From Butyricicoccus_A sp963588905 (lineage in GTDB: Bacteria; Bacillota; Clostridia; Oscillospirales; Butyricicoccaceae): a stretch of 64,000 nt of DNA. Shown here in pieces: positions 60,043 through 64,000 of the stretch. The stretch lies in the NCBI GenBank assembly GCA_963588905.1, contig CAVAJF010000002.1, positions 85,372-149,371 of the forward strand, read 5' to 3'. Every line of letters begins with the position of its first letter. The stretch's first letter is position 1. The position numbers were made by a program, and so were the translations under genes. Below the pieces are notes generated by a model that was given only the letters and a program-made list of their open reading frames with translations, had not been told where the DNA came from and did no database searches.

Positions 60043-60369
60043 TGCCGTGATGGAAGGAGCAGCACGCCAGCAAGTTTGTATCAGAGTTTGCCTGATTCGT
60101 TCAGTGCGCAGTTCGCACCGACTTCTCGGCTCTCCCTTTGGGAGAGCTGACATTTGCGCAGTAAATGACTGAGAGGGCAGGACGATAATAAATTCGTATG
60201 AGAGTAAATCTTCAAAAAACATGTTAGCTGGTATTAGCCCTCTCTGTCACTGCGTGACATCTCTCCCAGAGGGAGAGACAAGTTTGGCTTGTGCGTAAGG
60301 GGAGCCTAGCCCTCTCTGTCGCTGCGCGACATCTCTCCCAAAGGGAGAGACGAGCATAATCTGTGCGCA
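60043..60369 (-). repeat. composite palindromic repeat, copy 2, inverted
   Basis: Reading on the minus strand it has the same order as copy 1: A1 (60310-60352), A2 (60238-60280), spacer (60180-60237), B (60111-60179) and the right arm with GCTGCTCCTTCC ending near 60043. The spacer keeps recognisable identity with copy 1 (CTAATACCAGCT, TTTTTTGAAG, GAATTT), showing that the whole 325-bp unit, not just the hairpins, was copied. Confidence 0.85.
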
Positions 60370-60374
60370 AAGCA

Positions 60375-60412
60375 AAGCACCAGAACCGGAAGTCCGGTTC
60401 TGGTGCTTTTGT
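60375..60412. terminator. terminator between repeat copy 2 and the kinase gene
   Basis: Stem AGCACCAGAACCGGA/TCCGGTTCTGGTGCT followed by TTTTG; it also works as a weaker terminator for the minus-strand kinase. Confidence 0.85.
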
Positions 60413-60420
60413 TGTGTGTA

Positions 60421-62751
60421 TCAGGTTGTTTCCTTTGTTTCTTGGGTTTCCGGCTGCGTCCAGCGCGGGATTTCTACGATAGCTTTGAACAGATCTCCGT
60501 CGATTTCCACGCGGCAGCTGCCGTGCATCAGCTCGGTGAGGCTTTGTGCGATAGACAAGCCCAAACCGCTGCCCTCTGTATGGCGAGAACGGTCGCCGCG
60601 CGTGAAGCGCTGCATCAGCTCCTCCGCAGAGATGTTTAACTCGATCGCAGAGATATTTTTCATTGTCAGAACACACATGGTGTCAGTCTGTGTGATGTCT
60701 ACATAGACACGGCTGTGCGGCACGGCATAGCGGACACAGTTGGAAATCAGATTGTCCAGCACACGCCATAACAGTCTGCCGTCCGCATGGGCATAAACCG
60801 GCGGGTGCGAGGTGATGCGCAGATCCAATCCGGCGCGCTGGATGTGTTCGGAGCGTTCTCCGAGTGCCTGCCGGAGCAGCGCATCCAAATCGGTTTTGGC
60901 AAGCTCTACCTGCATGGCACCGCTGGTTGCCTTGGAAGCATCAAACAAATCCAAAGTCAGCGTGCGCAGCCGCTGGGCTTTCTGGTCAATCACACGGATA
61001 TACTCTTGTGCGGTCTCATCCGGAATATCACACTGCTTGAGCAGATCAACATAGGTCACAATGCTGGTCAGCGGTGTTTTGATGTCGTGAGACACATTGG
61101 AAATCAGCTCGGATTTTAACCGTTCGGATTTTACCGCCGTGTCCACGGCGTTGTGTAAGCCTTCCGAAATGCCGTTCAAGTCATCAGCCAGCGCACAAAG
61201 CTCTTTCGGTGTATAGTTAGGAACGGTAATGTTGGTATCGGTCTTTCCGGTGCGAATGTCGTGGGCACCGCGCGTGACCGCTTCGATGCTGTCAGCCAGG
61301 CGAATGCTGGCGATGAGCAGCAGAATGATGACAAACGGCGCGGGAATCCATGCAGCGCACAGCAGCGGAATGACAATGCTCAGAATGATAAACCGGCGGC
61401 GCAGCGGGCTTTTGTGGAATTGTCTGTACAGCCACTGTACCGAGGCGATACCGAATTTGCGGAACAGCCGCCAGATGATCCAGCCGTTGAGCCACTGCCG
61501 CGCCTTGATGCGGCGTACCTGCGACAGGAAGATCGTCAGGCATACGGCAGCGAATGCGGCGGATGCCGCACACACACTGGCACAAGTCAGGCTCACCGAC
61601 AGAGAAACCGTAGCGTCGCCAAAATAATTCAGGAAAAAGGCGATGACACCGGCAAAGGCGAGGCAAGCACACATGCCGAGGACGATCTGTACTTCTGTCC
61701 AGATGTGGTCAAAGCCAATGAGATAGCGCTCATCGTCATCTGCCTTGCGGCCTGCGCCAAAGCACAGAACAATCAGGCACAGTGCAATGACGATGGCAGA
61801 AATCGCATAGACAACAAAAAGACGGAACATCTGCTCGTGCACACGGCTCCAAGAAGCCAGAATTTGGTTGTAAGCGCTGACGGTCAGGGCACCGATTGCC
61901 GTGCCGTTGCGGTCACCGTCCAGAGTATAGTCCGGGGAGCTCAAGGCTTTCAGTGCCTGCTCGGTCTCAAAATCCGTTGCGTGAAAGTCCGCGCGGCTGT
62001 TTGTTGTTTTCAGAGAAACCGCGTATTTCGCGGAAGACAGCAGCTGAGATTCGGCCTCCTCCTGCGTTGTGCTATCCGGCAGAGAGGTAATGACATCTCC
62101 AGTCGCTTCGTTGATCGTGTAATAAGCAAAGGCCGATTGATATTGCTGCCATTCTTCCTTTAGGTCAGAGATATTGCGCAGATGCTTGTCGATATAGCTT
62201 GTGCGGCAGGCATCGTATGCGGCTGGATGATGAAGCAGCCAGTTCTCAAAAGGCTCTGTCATATCATAATCATCATAGCCATTATAGTCGCTGCGATAGA
62301 AAGCGGTCATGACAGCGTTGACAGTTTCTGTATCCAGCGTCGGGATGTCATTGTCATACTTGACGAGTGCTTCGTCTGCGTCCCATTTGGCAGCGTCATC
62401 GCTTTCTTCATATTGGGAGACAAGTGCATCGAGAAGATCCGCAGGCTTGACATTGTTCTGAATGCTCTCCGCCGTGCTGCCGGTTTCTTCCGCAGAATAC
62501 AGCTCGGAAAGCGGCTCGTACAGCATCAGTGCAAAATAGTCAGCGGTCGGTGTCTCATGTGTGAGCACATCCGGCATCGGAAACGACAAGCTGTAACTAT
62601 ACGGTGTAATTTGTTCGGTCGCTTCCTGTTGGGTCATATACATGGCATAGACCGTCATGCCGGCAGATGCCGCTGTCATCGCGAGGATGAGCAGCCAAGA
62701 TACAGCTTTAACCCAGCTGTTTCGGGTGAAGTTTTTCCATTTTGTAGCCAA
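60421..62751 (-). CDS. large membrane sensor histidine kinase
   Basis: A 776-residue kinase. N-terminal helix (about 14-34), a large external region (about 35-300), a block of helices (about 305-500 with at least five hydrophobic spans), HAMP-like segment, HisKA with phospho-acceptor in NVSHDIKTPLTSIVTY, and HATPase with DNLISNCVRYA and EGSGLGLSIAQ motifs. Its start is TTG, overlapping the response regulator gene by 44 bases. The long external region and extra helices are unusual compared with ordinary kinases of this family and suggest an envelope ligand. Confidence 0.9.
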   Translation of the reverse strand: MATKWKNFTRNSWVKAVSWLLILAMTAASAGMTVYAMYMTQQEATEQITPYSYSLSFPMPDVLTHETPTADYFALMLYEPLSELYSAEETGSTAESIQNNVKPADLLDALVSQYEESDDAAKWDADEALVKYDNDIPTLDTETVNAVMTAFYRSDYNGYDDYDMTEPFENWLLHHPAAYDACRTSYIDKHLRNISDLKEEWQQYQSAFAYYTINEATGDVITSLPDSTTQEEAESQLLSSAKYAVSLKTTNSRADFHATDFETEQALKALSSPDYTLDGDRNGTAIGALTVSAYNQILASWSRVHEQMFRLFVVYAISAIVIALCLIVLCFGAGRKADDDERYLIGFDHIWTEVQIVLGMCACLAFAGVIAFFLNYFGDATVSLSVSLTCASVCAASAAFAAVCLTIFLSQVRRIKARQWLNGWIIWRLFRKFGIASVQWLYRQFHKSPLRRRFIILSIVIPLLCAAWIPAPFVIILLLIASIRLADSIEAVTRGAHDIRTGKTDTNITVPNYTPKELCALADDLNGISEGLHNAVDTAVKSERLKSELISNVSHDIKTPLTSIVTYVDLLKQCDIPDETAQEYIRVIDQKAQRLRTLTLDLFDASKATSGAMQVELAKTDLDALLRQALGERSEHIQRAGLDLRITSHPPVYAHADGRLLWRVLDNLISNCVRYAVPHSRVYVDITQTDTMCVLTMKNISAIELNISAEELMQRFTRGDRSRHTEGSGLGLSIAQSLTELMHGSCRVEIDGDLFKAIVEIPRWTQPETQETKETT

Positions 62752-63424
62752 TTCCCCACACCACCTTTAAATATTTGGGTTCTTTCGGATTGATTTCAAT
62801 TTTTTCTCGAATCCGGCGAATGTGGACAGCAACGGTATTTTCCGAGTTATAAGCCGGTTCCTGCCAAACCGCCTCATAAATCTGTGAAATAGAGAACACT
62901 TGGCCTGCGTGTTGGGTCAAAAAGAGCAGAATGCCGTACTCGCGCGGCGTGAGACTGACCGGTTCGCCATCGACCGTGACGGTTTTGGATGCGTCGTCGA
63001 TAATCAACTCGCCGGTTTGATAGACCGCTGCCGCCGGTGGCTGGTGCATACCGCCGAGAGAGGTGTATCGGCGCAGCTGCGATTTGACGCGGGCAATCAG
63101 CTCTGCGGGCTGAAACGGCTTGGTCATATAGTCGTCAGCACCGGCGGTCAGGCCGTCGATTTTGTCGATGTCTTCACTCTTTGCCGAGAGCATAATGACC
63201 GGAATATTGTGCGTGCGGCGCAGGATCTCCGTCGTCTGGATGCCGTCCAGCCCGGGCATCATGATGTCCAGAATGAGCAGATGGAAGGTTTGCGTGCGGC
63301 AAAGCTCCAGCGCTTCGGCACCGTCGTGCGCCTCGACTGCTTCGTATCCGGAAGAACGGAGATAAATGCCAATGGCGCGCGCGATTTCGCGGTCATCGTC
63401 GCATACTAAGATGCGGTAGGTCAT
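62708..63424 (-). CDS. OmpR-family response regulator (partner of the large kinase)
   Basis: A 238-residue regulator. Receiver: acid pocket CDDDREI, phospho-Asp in LLILDIMMPG, Lys in DDYMTKPFQPAE. Winged helix: VSLTPREYGILLFLTQHAG and AVHIRRIREKI. VanR/BceR-like. Upstream on the minus strand, TTGAAA-N16-TATACC (about 63447-63475) is a plausible promoter. Confidence 0.93.
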   Translation of the reverse strand: MTYRILVCDDDREIARAIGIYLRSSGYEAVEAHDGAEALELCRTQTFHLLILDIMMPGLDGIQTTEILRRTHNIPVIMLSAKSEDIDKIDGLTAGADDYMTKPFQPAELIARVKSQLRRYTSLGGMHQPPAAAVYQTGELIIDDASKTVTVDGEPVSLTPREYGILLFLTQHAGQVFSISQIYEAVWQEPAYNSENTVAVHIRRIREKIEINPKEPKYLKVVWGIGYKMEKLHPKQLG

Positions 63425-63528
63425 ACTGTGTGTCCTCCTTGCTGTCTATGGGTATAGGATATAATGGAATCCTTTCAAACTAGCGTATAAAAATCTTAAC
63501 ATTTTCTGAAGAAAGATACAAATAAAAA

Positions 63529-63564
63529 AGCAAAACCCCGCGGGGGAAACCGCAGGGTTTTGCT
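63529..63564 (-). terminator. terminator of the micropeptide gene
   Basis: Stem GCAAAACCCCGCGG with its complement (one mismatch), followed on the minus strand by CTTTTTTATTT. Confidence 0.85.
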
Positions 63565-63617
63565 TTACAAAGAAAAGAGATAGGAAAAATAGGTATGAAA
63601 AAATAGGTAAAAGCTAA

Positions 63618-63788
63618 TTAACGGTAAGAAGCGATGGAAATTTCCATGTTGTGATGGGATTTACGACGTTCTTTGCCGGTTGTCTGAGCACTTGCATTTG
63701 CAGAGGCGCGTTCCTGATTGATGACCGAGTTGATCTCGTTGACCTGACCGGACTTTGCCATGTTGTGCAGGGTTCCAAGAAGACCCAT
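63618..63788 (-). CDS. micropeptide, unknown function
   Basis: A 56-residue peptide starting MGLLGTLHNMAKSGQVNEIN, ending in a basic and polar tail (GKERRKSHHN). Possibly a short amphipathic N-terminal helix; no signal peptide or cysteine. It has its own promoter, an AAAGGA site before the ATG at 63788, and a strong terminator after it, which together support expression. Not recognised. Confidence 0.7.
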   Translation of the reverse strand: MGLLGTLHNMAKSGQVNEINSVINQERASANASAQTTGKERRKSHHNMEISIASYR

Positions 63789-63852
63789 TCCATTCGCTTC
63801 CTTTCTGAAAGCAGATTCGCATGTCTTTGCGTTGTCGCTTTCCATGCTTAGT

Positions 63853-63881
63853 ATAATAGACTTTTTTCGAGGAAATGTCAC
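63853..63881 (-). promoter_or_regulatory. promoter of the 56-residue micropeptide
   Basis: Minus-strand GTGACA, 17-base spacer, TATTAT. Confidence 0.6.
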
Positions 63882-63992
63882 GTGGCATTTTGACCGAAAT
63901 ATTGAAAAAATTGAAGGAATTTGTTTTACAGGTTTTACAGAAATTGGGGATGCGGACAGAATCTTGGACCAAAAAGATTATAGGAGGATCAC

Positions 63993-64000
63993 ATGTATTC
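63993..64000 (+). CDS. start of a further gene, cut by the window end
   Basis: ATG at 63993 preceded by TAGGAGGATCAC, a strong ribosome-binding site. Only the first two full codons are visible, so no product can be named. Confidence 0.5.

Noticed and set aside
53398..60369. CRISPR array interpretation of the A/B repeats
   Set aside because: Units are unequal, not evenly spaced, and spacers are shared between copies. There are no cas genes in the window.

Overview
The window reads as the chromosome of a spore-forming anaerobic Clostridia species of moderate-to-high GC. A cotJABC spore-coat operon, a four-subunit 2-oxoacid:ferredoxin oxidoreductase, a CooS-type Ni-Fe-S protein, many ferredoxin-type genes and T-box/guanidine-type leaders all point to the Oscillospirales. 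A Butyricicoccaceae-like (Butyricicoccus/Agathobaculum) host is my guess from gene content, not from a database search. Nearly all 64 kb is dense, co-oriented housekeeping DNA with strong Shine-Dalgarno sites and clean intrinsic terminators.

Layout. 0-9.2 kb: end of an FtsK/SpoIIIE translocase, a flavin reductase, a YgiQ radical-SAM protein, an rRNA-type methyltransferase, the ECF transporter core ecfA1-ecfA2-ecfT and a Cof-type HAD phosphatase. 9.2-14.7 kb: a YD-repeat lipoprotein, an AraC regulator and the pantothenate operon (panG-like, panB, panC, panD) with a structured leader. 14.7-22.8 kb: ECF sigma and DUF4179 anti-sigma pair, galE, two tandem related micropeptides, cotJABC, an S-layer-homology protein with an FMN-binding domain, a PfkB sugar kinase and two tRNA-Ser genes. 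22.9-25.8 kb is an AT-rich accessory island: an AAA ATPase, then a gene of unknown function that appears to start at ATT behind an antisense-RNA locus. 25.9-32.2 kb: an HTH membrane protein, PAP2, and a divergent CooS homologue followed by a NitT/TauT-type ABC transporter. 32.2-34.1 kb is a second AT-rich island: an XRE regulator, paired operators, a three-hairpin leader overlapped by a terminated antisense RNA, and a 51-residue membrane peptide. This looks like a new type I toxin-antitoxin module. 34.1-42.8 kb: hom, a two-component system, EamA and DUF368 transporters, and a por/vor operon under an apparent isoleucine T-box. 42.9-53.4 kb: AI-2E transporter, acyltransferase, gdpP-rplI-dnaB-tilS-hpt-ftsH. 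53.4-60.4 kb: a segment bounded by two roughly 325-bp composite repeats in inverted orientation, holding a Crp-type regulator, a ferredoxin-like gene, an SLH protein, a guanidine-IV-like riboswitch with a MATE exporter, and a phosphatase. 60.4-64 kb: a large two-component system and a further micropeptide.

How the parts fit. Core genes cover chromosome segregation and replication (ftsK, dnaB, rplI), nucleotide signalling (gdpP), translation (tilS), membrane proteolysis (ftsH), CoA precursor synthesis (panGBCD) and ferredoxin-linked carbon metabolism. The most unusual content is in the two AT-rich islands. They share the same regulatory geometry: a sense promoter, then an A7 tract and a perfect hairpin that works as a terminator for a short antisense RNA, whose promoter lies about 90-100 nt upstream of the start codon. 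The CooS protein, which lacks one canonical C-cluster cysteine, and the isoleucine T-box in front of an oxidoreductase operon are the next most informative signals.

Limits: all calls come from reading the sequence by eye. RNA ends are inferred from promoter and terminator matches, and no homology search, folding or alignment was run.
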